Shown here one piece after another: positions 1 to 6,841 of a stretch of 21,846 nucleotides of DNA. Every line of letters starts with the position of its first letter. Positions within the stretch are counted from its first letter, which is position 1. A program made the position numbers and the translations under genes. The stretch comes from an uncultured Dialister sp. (GTDB taxonomy: Bacteria > Bacillota > Negativicutes > Veillonellales > Dialisteraceae): NCBI GenBank assembly GCA_934193095.1, contig CAKPUX010000034.1:1-21846 (forward strand), in the 5' to 3' direction. The notes under the pieces were generated by a model. It had not been told where the DNA came from, ran no database searches, and saw only the letters and a list, made by a program, of their open reading frames with translations.

Positions 1-467
1 GGTACAGAGAGACGGCTCACATCCCCGCCTGTCACCAGAAGGAAGACGCCGATGATCGCCAGCACGACGGCTGTAAGCTCCCCTGCCAGCGGCAACCGCC
101 TTTTTTGAAAGGAAATCCAAAGGATCACCATCGCTGGACAGGTATACTGAATGACCGTCGCCGCCGCCGCATTGCCGGCGGCGATCGAAGCAAAGTAGGT
201 ATAGTGCATCAGCATCAGGCCGACCACACCGTAGAAGATCAACCCCCACCAGAGTGACGGCTGCCGCCCCAGTTTCTGCCAGCTGTCTTTCAGCTCCCCC
301 TTGGCAATGGTCACAAGCAGCATGATGCCGCTCGCGCAAAACATGCGGAAGACCGTCAGATCCATCGAGTCGAGTGTACTTTTTTGAAAGAAATCCTGCG
401 CCGCAAGCCCGCAGCCCGCCCACATGATGCCGGCCGTCATAACGAGAAGAATAGCGATAAGATGCAT
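1..467 (-). CDS. EamA/DMT-family transporter, 3' part outside window
   Basis: The start and the first 155 codons are visible; the rest lies beyond the left edge. The protein begins MHLIAILLVMTAGIMWAGCG and is very hydrophobic, with about five membrane helices separated by short basic loops. The pattern of a first helix with a W-G/AGxx motif, a 'DLTVFRMFCASGIMLL' second helix and an 'AAAATVIQYTCPAMVIL' fourth helix is typical of EamA (DUF6) drug/metabolite exporters, which have ten helices in two repeats. Only the first repeat is seen. The start at 467 is preceded by an AGGTGA ribosome site about 7 bases away. A TATAAT-like string at 482-487 sits too close to the start for an ordinary leader, so I do not call a promoter. 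The substrate cannot be told from the sequence. Confidence 0.85.
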   Translation of the reverse strand, partial: MHLIAILLVMTAGIMWAGCGLAAQDFFQKSTLDSMDLTVFRMFCASGIMLLVTIAKGELKDSWQKLGRQPSLWWGLIFYGVVGLMLMHYTYFASIAAGNAAAATVIQYTCPAMVILWISFQKRRLPLAGELTAVVLAIIGVFLLVTGGDVSRLSV

Positions 468-521
468 GGAGATCACCTGTTATTATAAAAAGGAATACAA
501 TACGCTTTCAGGGTCATTTCT

Positions 522-570
522 TAGGGAAACACTGATTAAATCATTATCGGATTTAATCAGCGTTTCCTTA
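522..570. repeat. 49-bp palindromic repeat, copy 1 (MITE-like)
   Basis: The two 21-base arms (522-542 and 550-570) pair with two mismatches around a 7-base loop; the arm core reads GGAAACRCTGATTAAATC. The same 49-bp element occurs at 20418-20466. Here the right arm can also pair perfectly over 10 bases (GTTTCCTTAG, 562-571) with CTAAGGAAAC at 586-595, so an extra half-arm lies next to it. The ends look like transposon inverted repeats, but there is no transposase. Confidence 0.8.
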
Positions 571-728
571 GAATAAAAAGGAGATCTAAGGAAACTAAGA
601 GACTCGAAAAACACGGAACAGGACATTCCGTAAGCCACTGCTTTCACCGTTGGCCTGATCCCAGGCATGAGTCAGCTTTATGACCGCCACCTCCAATTTC
701 CGGCCACCTACCTTTATATAGCACAAAA
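571..728. other. intergenic stretch with no gene recognised
   Basis: The region between the palindromic repeat and the tRNA terminator contains a short inverted repeat (ACGGAA ... TTCCGT, about 614-632). The only reading frame (minus, 483-668) is built largely from the repeat and has no ribosome site, so no gene is called. Confidence 0.5.
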
Positions 729-750
729 ACCCGCCATTTGGCGGGTTTTT
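726..750 (-). terminator. terminator of tRNA-Val(GAC)
   Basis: The CCCGCC-ATTT-GGCGGG stem is flanked by A and T runs, so it would work in both directions. It starts a few bases past the CCA end of the tRNA. Confidence 0.85.
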
Positions 751-752
751 CA

Positions 753-829
753 TGGTGGGACTATTTGGATTCGAACCAAAGACCTCTTCGATGTCAACGA
801 AGCGCTCTAACCAGCTGAGCTATAACCCC
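753..829 (-). tRNA. tRNA-Val (anticodon GAC), CCA encoded
   Basis: On the minus strand the molecule starts GGGGTTATAGCTCAG and ends TAGTCCCACCA. The acceptor stem pairs over seven positions with two G-U pairs. The anticodon arm is CTTCG-TTGACAT-CGAAG, so positions 34-36 are GAC, reading GUC/GUU valine codons. The T arm TTTGG-TTCGAAT-CCAAA is fully paired. The 3' CCA is in the DNA. It is a separate transcript with a good promoter and a terminator. Confidence 0.97.
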
Positions 830-844
830 ATGTCAGATAAAAAT

Positions 845-873
845 ATTATACACGATGGAGGAGAAATATGCAA
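845..873 (-). promoter_or_regulatory. promoter of tRNA-Val(GAC)
   Basis: Read on the minus strand: TTGCAT (868-873), a 17-base spacer, then TATAAT (845-850). The -10 box lies 15 bases before the mature 5' end of the tRNA. Confidence 0.8.
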
Positions 874-940
874 GCGCTTTTTGCAATTACTTTTTCTCCG
901 CCGGATGATCGGTGGAGAGAAGTTTGAAAGCAGGGATGAG

Positions 941-1131
941 TGGCTAGGGACTAGTGACTAGTGACTGGTGACTAACTACCACCTTCGGTCATCGCCACTA
1001 TCTATACTCCGCGGCGCTTCTGATTTTTATGCGCCGCACCACCCCCGTTGAACCTTTTGAACCTATAGAACCCGATGAACCTCTTTCGCACGCAATCAAA
1101 GGACGAGCCGCCCCATGGGCTAACCATGATT
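941..1131 (+). repeat. composite intergenic repeat, copy 1
   Basis: Modules in order: heptamers GACTAGT, GACTAGT, GACTGGT, GACTAAC (949-976); a CATCGCC spacer; the palindrome GCGGCGC/GCGCCGC (1011-1017 with 1031-1037, T-rich loop); a GAACC-rich tract (1045-1082); and a module (1092-1129) whose reverse strand reads GGTTAGCCCATGGGGCGG. The same order recurs at 17588-17850 and, inverted, at 7867-8110. No reading frame here looks coding. Confidence 0.8.
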
Positions 1132-1138
1132 TAAATAG

Positions 1139-1167
1139 AAAAACCCGCCTGACGGCGGGTTTCTTTT
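1139..1167 (-). terminator. terminator of tRNA-Val(CAC)
   Basis: The ACCCGCC-TGAC-GGCGGGT stem is followed on the minus strand by TTTTTCTATTT. It lies directly behind the tRNA CCA end and resembles the terminator of the other tRNA-Val. Confidence 0.85.
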
Positions 1168-1244
1168 TGGTGGGACTATCTGGGTTCGAACCGGAGACCT
1201 CTTCGATGTGAGCGAAGCGCTCTGACCAACTGAGCTATAGCCCC
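1168..1244 (-). tRNA. tRNA-Val (anticodon CAC), CCA encoded
   Basis: Starts GGGGCTATAGCTCAG and ends TAGTCCCACCA on the minus strand. The anticodon arm is CTTCG-CTCACAT-CGAAG, giving CAC, which reads GUG valine. It is clearly a paralogue of the tRNA-Val(GAC) 340 bases away, with the same acceptor-end sequence and an almost identical anticodon stem. Oddity: the T arm TCCGG-TTCGAAC-CCAGA has a C-A mispair at positions 51-63. The rest of the cloverleaf is intact, so I still call it functional. Confidence 0.95.
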
Positions 1245-1258
1245 ATGTGATACTACGT

Positions 1259-1287
1259 ATTATAGCACCACATGAGAGATTTGTTAA
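1259..1287 (-). promoter_or_regulatory. promoter of tRNA-Val(CAC)
   Basis: Read on the minus strand: TTAACA (1282-1287), a 17-base spacer, TATAAT (1259-1264). It lies between the end of the symporter gene and the tRNA. Confidence 0.8.
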
Positions 1288-1326
1288 TAGTCATTTTCGA
1301 GAGAATCAAGCAGCATGTCTTTTCCA

Positions 1327-2700
1327 CTACATATGAATGAATCCCAAAACATTTGCCAGAGACGAGATGAAAATGACAGCGAGGCAGATCGGCGCGAGGA
1401 AGCGGACGAAAAGGCCATAGACGCATTCATAGCGGAATTTCGAAGACTGCTTCACTTCGTTCTCGATCCACTTGATCCCGACGGTCACCACGATGAGGAC
1501 GCAGGTCGCAAAGGCCGACACCGGCATCATGATGGAGTTCGTCAGGAAATCAAAGAAGGTAAGAATGTCCATGCCAAAGATGGTGAAGGATGCAAGCGGG
1601 CCGAATCCGAGCGAAGAAAGAGAGCCTAAGACGATCATCAGGATGAAGACCGCAAAGGTCGAGAAATTACGGCTCCAGCCGCATTCATCCTGAAAGGTAG
1701 AGACGCTGGTTTCTGCCAGAGAAATCGCCGAGGTAAGAGCCGCAAAGAGAACAAGTGTGAAGAAGACGACACCCACAAGGGTACCAAGCCCCATGCTGGC
1801 AAAGACTTTCGGGATGGTGATGAACATGAGCGACGGGCCCGCATTCAGCATTGACGGATCGCCGCCGGAGAAGGCAAAGACGGCAGGGATGATCATAAGA
1901 CTGGCGAGGACCGAGATCCCTGAGTCGAAAGCGATGACCTGAAAGGTCGCATGCTCCAGATCAAATTCCTTCTTCATGTAAGAGCCATATGTATAGAGGA
2001 TCCCCATCGCGACAGAAAGAGAGTAGAACATCTGCCCCATCGCAGAAACGACCGTCATCCAGGAAAAATGTTCCAGGTTTGGCACCATGAAGTAGGTGAC
2101 GCCTGCCCATGCACCGGGCAGCGTGACGGAGTAGCCGGCCACCATGATCGCGAGCACAATGAGTACCGGCATCATGATTTTGGATACGCGTTCAATACCA
2201 TTCTTGACGCCGGCGAGAATGATGGCAAGGACGCCGGCGGTGAAAACGATGAACCAGAATTCAGCCGCCATGCCGTCAGAAACGAAGGCGCCGAAAAAGG
2301 TATCCGTCGCAAGCAGTTTCGTATCACCGGCGAGGTATTCGAAGAGGTAACGGGTGACCCAGCCGCCGATGACGCTGTAGTACGGCAGGATCAGCATCGG
2401 AATGACGGCATTGATCCAGCCCCCTGCGGTAAAGAAGCCGTTCTTCCCGAAATGATGGAAAGCTCCGACCGGACTCTTTCTCGTGCCACGTCCGAGCGCG
2501 GTCTCAGAAACGATCATCGTATAGCCGAAGGTGACGGCCAGCAGAAGGTAGGTCAGGAGGAAGATGCCTCCGCCATACTCTGCAGCAAGGTACGGGAATC
2601 TCCAAATATTCCCGAGACCGACAGCGCTGCCTGCGACAGCCAGCACATACCCCATTTTGCCGGAAAAGGTACTGCGGCTATTCCCATTTTGATTTGTCAT
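1327..2700 (-). CDS. neurotransmitter:sodium symporter family transporter
   Basis: This 457-residue inner-membrane protein belongs to the NSS (LeuT/MhsT/SNF) family of sodium-coupled amino acid importers. The family hallmark is in the first helix: 'AVAGSAVGLGNIWRFPYLA' (about 21-39), with the unwound GLGNIWRFP segment that forms the substrate and sodium sites. I count about 11 hydrophobic segments (roughly 17-37, 44-65, 97-120, 147-166, 174-195, 215-241, 258-278, 302-330, 348-366, 377-407, 427-453). Bacterial MhsT-type members have 11 rather than 12. The start at 2700 has an AGGAGG site seven bases upstream. The gene stands alone. Substrate is probably a hydrophobic amino acid, but that is inference. 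Confidence 0.93.
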   Translation of the reverse strand: MTNQNGNSRSTFSGKMGYVLAVAGSAVGLGNIWRFPYLAAEYGGGIFLLTYLLLAVTFGYTMIVSETALGRGTRKSPVGAFHHFGKNGFFTAGGWINAVIPMLILPYYSVIGGWVTRYLFEYLAGDTKLLATDTFFGAFVSDGMAAEFWFIVFTAGVLAIILAGVKNGIERVSKIMMPVLIVLAIMVAGYSVTLPGAWAGVTYFMVPNLEHFSWMTVVSAMGQMFYSLSVAMGILYTYGSYMKKEFDLEHATFQVIAFDSGISVLASLMIIPAVFAFSGGDPSMLNAGPSLMFITIPKVFASMGLGTLVGVVFFTLVLFAALTSAISLAETSVSTFQDECGWSRNFSTFAVFILMIVLGSLSSLGFGPLASFTIFGMDILTFFDFLTNSIMMPVSAFATCVLIVVTVGIKWIENEVKQSSKFRYECVYGLFVRFLAPICLAVIFISSLANVLGFIHM

Positions 2701-2735
2701 ATGATTGCCCTCCTGTAGAGTACTGAGAAATGATG

Positions 2736-2840
2736 TTGGGTTTAGGGTTCAGGGTTCAGGTTGATAGGTTCAACGGGTTCAAAAAGGTTCTAAGGGTTCA
2801 ACGGGGGTGGTGCGGCGCATAAAATAATAAAGCGCCGCGA
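2736..2840 (-). repeat. composite repeat copy 2 (GGTTC tract plus palindrome)
   Basis: The GGTTC-rich tract (2736-2806) has units spaced 7, 9 and 10 bases apart, starting with AGGGTTC AGGGTTC. It is joined through GGGGGTGGT to the palindrome GCGGCGC (2812-2818)/GCGCCGC (2832-2838). The GACTRGT module seen in other copies is missing. It sits just upstream of the symporter gene. Confidence 0.75.
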
Positions 2841-2960
2841 AGTTTTAAAATATACGTTATCCACGAAAGATGAGAAAACTGTGAACCTTCGGAACCTGTT
2901 TAACCTATGAGGCTTCGTAAATAGGGAATAAGAATAGTCTGCTTTCAAACTTCAACGGGG
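2841..2960. other. intergenic stretch, nothing recognised
   Basis: Contains scattered GGTTC-like words (for example GAACCTTCGGAACCTG) but no coding frame, promoter or clear hairpin that I can support. Confidence 0.4.
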
Positions 2961-3020
2961 GTTATACGCTTAACCATTCAAACCCTAAACCTCAAACCTT
3001 AAACCCTTTACGCGTATAAC
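2961..3020 (-). repeat. GGTTTAG heptamer array inside a 9-bp inverted repeat
   Basis: On the minus strand the array reads GGGTTTA AGGTTTG AGGTTTA GGGTTTG, a strict 7-base period. It is bracketed by GTTATACGC (2961-2969) and GCGTATAAC (3012-3020), a perfect 9-base inverted repeat. Confidence 0.75.
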
Positions 3021-3056
3021 CAATCCAAACAACTACCAACCAACAACAAACAACGC
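3021..3056 (-). repeat. TTGTTTG-type heptamer array
   Basis: On the minus strand: TTGTTTG TTGTTGG TTGGTAG TTGTTTG GATTGG. The period is again 7 bases but the unit differs from the neighbouring GGTTTAG array. Confidence 0.6.
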
Positions 3057-3095
3057 CTTCCTAAAAAGGAATGCATCGGATTTCCACTTTCGAAG

Positions 3096-3166
3096 AATAG
3101 AAAACGGCCAGCCACAAGGCTCTATGTCCTGAAATACGGATATGGAATGCCATGCGGCTGCCCGTC
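3096..3166 (-). terminator. possible terminator of the binding-protein gene
   Basis: On the minus strand 3153-3165 pairs with 3104-3116 over 13 positions with two mismatches, around a loop of about 36 bases. The stem is followed by TTTTCTATTC. It lies about 40 bases past the stop codon at 3206. The large loop makes this uncertain. Confidence 0.45.
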
Positions 3167-3205
3167 ATCTTAGATCAATAGATCAAAGCAGAAAATGGTG
3201 AGAAA

Positions 3206-4369
3206 TTATTCTCCGAGCGGTACCCACTTGCCGCCCTTGACCTCGAGGACTGCGAGGTCCATCTTCGGATCACGGTTTTCATCGAATGCAAATTTGCCGG
3301 TAGCGCCTTCGAAGTCGCTGATCTTAGCCAGGGTATCGCGGAATTTCTTGCGATCGGTGGTGGTACCGGACTGTTCGACTGCCTGATGGAGGACATACAT
3401 CGCATCATAGGCCTGAGCGGCGAACTGATCCGGTTCATGTCCGTATTTAGCTACATACGCTTTACGGAAGTTCTGTGCCTTGTCGGTCTTTCTTTCCGGG
3501 TTCCACGGAGTAGCTACGACGGTGCGGTCAGCTGCTTCGCCAGCCTGTTTGATGTATTCCGGGCTGTTGAAGCCGTTGCCTGCGAGAACATACTGGTTCA
3601 TGCCCATTTCACGCGCTTTCTTCACGATGAGAGCGCCTTCCTGATAAAGGCCGGCAACTGCGATGACATCCGGGTTTGCTGCCTGGATCTTTGTCAGCTG
3701 AGCGGAGAAGTCGGTATCTTTATCTGCGAAGGTTTCATCTGCAACGACTTCGAGACCGAGCTTCTTGCAGGCATCCAGATAGAACTGGTGTTCACCGACC
3801 ATCTGGTCATTGTTGTTGGAGTACATGATAGCGATCTTCTTGAAGCCCAGTTTCTTCTGTGCTTTTTCTACCACCTGCGGGATGTTCATTTTGCCCGGGA
3901 TCGCATTACGGAATACATAGTCGCCGATTTCAGTGACTTTCGGGCCGGTGGTGCCGGTGCCGAAGACAGCCACTTTGGACTGCTGGGCGATCGGGTCAGC
4001 AGCCATCGCTTCACCGGTGGTCATCGGACCTTCGATAGCGAGGACTTTATCCTGTTCGATGCACTTCTTCATAGCGTTGATGGCTTCATTCTTGACGAGC
4101 TTGGTATCATACACCTTAAGATCGATCTTGACCTTGGTGTTCGGATCCTTGTTGATTTCCTCGACTGCGAGTTCCGTGCCTTCCTTCATAGCGACGCCGT
4201 AAGCCGCACCAGGGCCGGTATAAGCGGTGATGAAACCGAGTTTTACGGTTTTGCCGGCATCTGCGCTGCCGGAAGCTGCTTTCTTATCTCCGCCGCAGCC
4301 TGCGAATGCACCTGCCAGTGCTGCTGCTGCCATAACTGCTGCCATTCCTTTGAGCCATTTTTTCTGCAT
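3206..4369 (-). CDS. branched-chain amino acid-type ABC transporter substrate-binding lipoprotein
   Basis: This 387-residue protein belongs to the LivJ/LivK (type 1 periplasmic binding) family. Residues 1-24 form a lipoprotein signal ending in FAGC with Cys25 as the likely lipid anchor, followed by a short GGDKKAASGS linker. The mature part begins KLGFITAYTGPGAAYGVAMK, the typical first strand and ligand loop, followed by 'GPMTTGEAMAADPIAQQ' and 'GTGTTGP', and ends with the usual lobe-closing segment 'AYDAMYVLHQAV'. GAGGT precedes the start by 8 bases. No permease or ATPase genes are adjacent, so it must work with a transporter encoded elsewhere. The T-box leader upstream suggests control by uncharged tRNA, which fits an amino acid ligand. 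Confidence 0.93.
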   Translation of the reverse strand: MQKKWLKGMAAVMAAAALAGAFAGCGGDKKAASGSADAGKTVKLGFITAYTGPGAAYGVAMKEGTELAVEEINKDPNTKVKIDLKVYDTKLVKNEAINAMKKCIEQDKVLAIEGPMTTGEAMAADPIAQQSKVAVFGTGTTGPKVTEIGDYVFRNAIPGKMNIPQVVEKAQKKLGFKKIAIMYSNNNDQMVGEHQFYLDACKKLGLEVVADETFADKDTDFSAQLTKIQAANPDVIAVAGLYQEGALIVKKAREMGMNQYVLAGNGFNSPEYIKQAGEAADRTVVATPWNPERKTDKAQNFRKAYVAKYGHEPDQFAAQAYDAMYVLHQAVEQSGTTTDRKKFRDTLAKISDFEGATGKFAFDENRDPKMDLAVLEVKGGKWVPLGE

Positions 4370-4427
4370 AATTTTCTACCTCTTTCAATAATCAGCTACT
4401 CCACCCCAAAAGATCGTATGAAGAAAT

Positions 4428-4461
4428 AAAAAACCTCCGCCGGCTTTTCTGCCAGCGGAGG
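4428..4461 (-). terminator. second (gene-proximal) T-box terminator
   Basis: CCTCCGC (4434-4440) pairs with GCGGAGG (4455-4461), extended by an inner GGC/GCC. On the minus strand the stem is followed by TTTTTTATTTC. It competes with the antiterminator formed by the T-box sequence at 4468-4481. Confidence 0.88.
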
Positions 4462-4513
4462 CGCGAACGCGGTACCACTCCGATATTTCACTCTATGCCA
4501 AGCCAATGCGGGT

Positions 4514-4549
4514 AAAAAAAAGCCCCTATCTTCTTTCGAAGATAGGGGC
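4514..4549 (-). terminator. first T-box terminator
   Basis: A perfect 12-bp stem GCCCCTATCTTC/GAAGATAGGGGC with a 4-base loop is followed on the minus strand by eight T residues. It overlaps the antiterminator region of the first T-box motif. Confidence 0.95.
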
Positions 4550-4767
4550 GAAGTCTCGCGGTACCACCCTACATTGTACTTAGCAGTCTTATTCGTAACG
4601 TGAATGAAACGCCTGTCATTACTCAGTTCACGACAAGGGCTCTCGAGGGATATTATACAAGGCTCTTCGCCGATTCTCACCATCCATCGGCTCTCTTTAG
4701 AAGAGATCAAGTACTTTTTGTCTCGTTCATAGCTTTCTTTTGGGGTATTGGGTTTTAAATTGTGATT

Positions 4768-4796
4768 ATTTTACTTCCTGCTTCATGAGTTGTCAA
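4768..4796 (-). promoter_or_regulatory. promoter of the T-box leader / binding-protein gene
   Basis: On the minus strand: consensus TTGACA (4791-4796), 17-base spacer, TAAAAT (4768-4773). It is one of the strongest promoter matches in the window and sits immediately upstream of Stem I. Confidence 0.88.
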
Positions 4797-4807
4797 GAGG
4801 GATTTTG

Positions 4808-4922
4808 AAAAAAAGTGACTGGTGACTAGGAATTAGGGATTAGACTTCAGATTTCAGAACTCTGACTTCTGACCTCTTATGTCTGATATCTGACGTCTCC
4901 TAGTCTCTTAGTCACGAGTCAC
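4808..4922 (-). terminator. inverted heptamer arrays forming a terminator-like hairpin behind the polysaccharide locus
   Basis: On the minus strand, heptamers behind the deacetylase stop (GTGACTCGTGACTAA, 4908-4922) pair at 13 of 15 positions with a second, inverted set (4815-4829). The inner parts 4882-4898 and 4842-4858 pair at 15 of 17. The hairpin ends in seven T residues (4808-4814). This would be a very large intrinsic terminator built from tandem repeats, and it separates the polysaccharide locus from the T-box promoter. Confidence 0.6.
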
Positions 4923-4937
4923 TAGCCGCCAGTCAGT

Positions 4938-6776
4938 TCAGTGTCCGCAACTTCCCTTATACGACAGATGCTTCTCGAGATCCTCTGTCGTCTCTCTCGA
5001 CTGGTCATAGCCTTCCTTCAGGTGATCCGAGAGGCGGCCCATCTTGAATTTCTTCGGGTCATTATCATCCCTTGCATCATTCACGGTAAGGATGTAGTCC
5101 AGCGCCTCAGCCGTATACTCAGCCTTATCTGTCATGTGCATGATGAGGATGGACCCTTTACGCACATTTCCTTCCTCATCATAGATCCCATGGGAAATCG
5201 CCCCGATCATCGCCTGCAGCGATGGTGTGGCATAGTCATCCGTACTCTCGTAGCCTGAAACGATATAGCTGAATCCCGCATCCATGATAGATTTGATACC
5301 GCTTTTGCTGATGGCAAGCGTCGGCGGGCGGAAATAATGTGTCAGCGCCGGTTTCCCATCGACCATGACATCCCCCACCGTTTTTTCCAGCTCTTGATAG
5401 GATATCCTCACATCCTCTGCATACTCCTCCTCCGTCATCGGCGTCATGTTGCCGCCATAATTCGAGGTCTGCCACACCATAGGGCGGTGTCGATTCGTAT
5501 GAGAAGCGATGTCATGCCCGCCTTCTGCGATGGCGCGCAGCAGATTCGGATTGTTCTTCACATTCCATGTGATGATGAAAAAGGTTCCCTTCGCGTGATG
5601 CTTGCGAAGGACATAGAGCAGATGATTCAGAGACACGTCCGTCCCCCAATCATCGAACGTGAGGAAAATGGTGTTGTCGCTGACGTCTTTGACGATACCT
5701 GTATGATCCATCTGCTCCATTTCTGTCTCTGAGAAACCGCGGATGCGATCTGTCTCCGTCACTTTCGGAGAGCCGATGTAGCGCATAGAGAACTCATGGA
5801 AGAAGAGCCGGTCTGTCACTGGTTTCCTTCGTCTCTCTCCTCGAAGAGAAAAAAGTACCTTCTCCTCTGGCACAGGATATATCCAGCGATGTGCCTCGTC
5901 TTCAAGGACTTCCCGGACGGCCCCCATGCGATAGGAGGAATCATTTTCTGCACTCGCCGCCGGAGAGTCCAAGAGCGTAGCGTATGTCGCGCTATCCACT
6001 TTATTCTTTTTGATCCAGTCCAAGAGGTCACCCGTAAGCGTGGGATTGTCCAGGAAATCGAGACGTCCGTAGATGATCTGCCCCCGCCCCATCGCGAGGA
6101 CGTATTTCCCGAAAAGATGGTCTGAAATGTCTGAGACCTTCTTTGCTTCTTTGTCTTTCGTCTGCACCATGTTCACGGTCTGTCCCAGAAGCTCTATGCC
6201 CATCGCGCTCGCCGCTTCATTCACCCTTGGACTTTCCGTACCGAAGACCTGACGAGCGATCAGCGGGCGCACACCCAAGAGACGCTGCATGTTTTTCTGC
6301 AGACGCTCGATCTGCGCGCATGTCTCATAGAAATCACCGTCCGTCCCCGTACGAAGACCCAATCCCAGCTCATGACCACGCGCTGTGATCTCCCGCACCG
6401 TATCCGTGTACTTTCTAAGCTCAAGCTCCGTCACAAAGAAGGTCGCCTTCACGCCCATCCTGTCCAGATGATCCAGTATGTCCTCTACTGACTCTTTTCT
6501 CGTGAGACCGCCAAATGTCAGCACGACCTTCTGCGCCGTCGTCGTGAGGAATCGCTCCTTGGGCGCAAGACGCCCTTCATTTTTCGCTCGAAGCGCCTCA
6601 TAGCGTGCCTTGTCTTCTGCCGTGTACGTCCCCCTGCGAGGGACTGCCATTGCCTCCTGCTTGGCAGGCACCAGCGCCCCTGCCGACTCCTCCGCCCGCG
6701 CCGCCTCTCCCGCGTATCCCCAGAGAGCGGCCGCGATTGAAAGCGCGATGAAGTATTTCCATTTCTTCTGTACCAT
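4938..6776 (-). CDS. secreted double-NodB polysaccharide deacetylase (first domain degenerate)
   Basis: This 612-residue exported protein has a signal peptide (about 1-28, cleavage after ARA). The first NodB-like domain (about 82-260) has lost its catalytic residues: VLTFGG (85-90) stands where TFDDG is expected and GHELGLGLRTG (134-144) where GHEIGNHTxxH is expected. The second domain (about 368-560) is complete: LTFDDWGTD (372-380, Asp375/376), HTNRH (metal ligands His426 and His430), YFRPPT (481-486) and ILIMHMTD (His547). It should remove acetyl groups from an N-acetylhexosamine polymer in the periplasm or at the surface. It is the last gene of the polysaccharide locus, 65 bases after the GH18 gene. 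An AAGGAAG site lies about 9 bases before the start. Confidence 0.92.
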   Translation of the reverse strand: MVQKKWKYFIALSIAAALWGYAGEAARAEESAGALVPAKQEAMAVPRRGTYTAEDKARYEALRAKNEGRLAPKERFLTTTAQKVVLTFGGLTRKESVEDILDHLDRMGVKATFFVTELELRKYTDTVREITARGHELGLGLRTGTDGDFYETCAQIERLQKNMQRLLGVRPLIARQVFGTESPRVNEAASAMGIELLGQTVNMVQTKDKEAKKVSDISDHLFGKYVLAMGRGQIIYGRLDFLDNPTLTGDLLDWIKKNKVDSATYATLLDSPAASAENDSSYRMGAVREVLEDEAHRWIYPVPEEKVLFSLRGERRRKPVTDRLFFHEFSMRYIGSPKVTETDRIRGFSETEMEQMDHTGIVKDVSDNTIFLTFDDWGTDVSLNHLLYVLRKHHAKGTFFIITWNVKNNPNLLRAIAEGGHDIASHTNRHRPMVWQTSNYGGNMTPMTEEEYAEDVRISYQELEKTVGDVMVDGKPALTHYFRPPTLAISKSGIKSIMDAGFSYIVSGYESTDDYATPSLQAMIGAISHGIYDEEGNVRKGSILIMHMTDKAEYTAEALDYILTVNDARDDNDPKKFKMGRLSDHLKEGYDQSRETTEDLEKHLSYKGSCGH

Positions 6777-6841
6777 AGATGGGATCTTCCTTTTGCTAAT
6801 TATATGACTGGTAAGCAGAGATGCTACCCACTTTCTTACTG

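Larger units (their letters stand above)
4428..4765 (-). promoter_or_regulatory. T-box leader with one Stem I and two T-box/terminator modules
   Basis: In transcription order: a Stem I region (about 4740-4625) with the family-typical AGAGAGCC...GATGGTGAGAATC distal part and a CTCTTC/GAAGAG stem; a first T-box motif AGGGTGGTACCGCG (4557-4570) and terminator (4514-4549); a linker of about 32 bases; a second T-box motif GGAGTGGTACCGCG (4468-4481) and terminator (4428-4461). Both T-boxes carry TGGT, which would pair with an ACCA tRNA end. The linker is far too short for a second Stem I, so one specifier seems to serve two switches. A candidate isoleucine specifier ATC lies at 4649-4651, but its position is uncertain from sequence alone. 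It controls the binding-protein gene. Confidence 0.92.

Noticed and set aside
483..668. 61-codon minus-strand frame in the left intergenic region
   Set aside because: Composed largely of the palindromic repeat, with no ribosome site or family features.
1951..2718. 255-codon plus-strand frame opposite the symporter
   Set aside because: Antisense shadow, with no ribosome site and no recognisable family.
2970..3010. Telomere-like TTTAGGG repeat
   Set aside because: Only about four imperfect units in a bacterial intergenic region. It is one of several heptamer families, so the likeness is coincidence.
3386..4429. 347-codon plus-strand frame opposite the binding-protein gene
   Set aside because: Antisense shadow that also runs over the signal peptide and ribosome site of the real gene.
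4396..4710. 104-codon minus-strand frame across the T-box leader
   Set aside because: The sequence is explained by the structured leader and its terminators.
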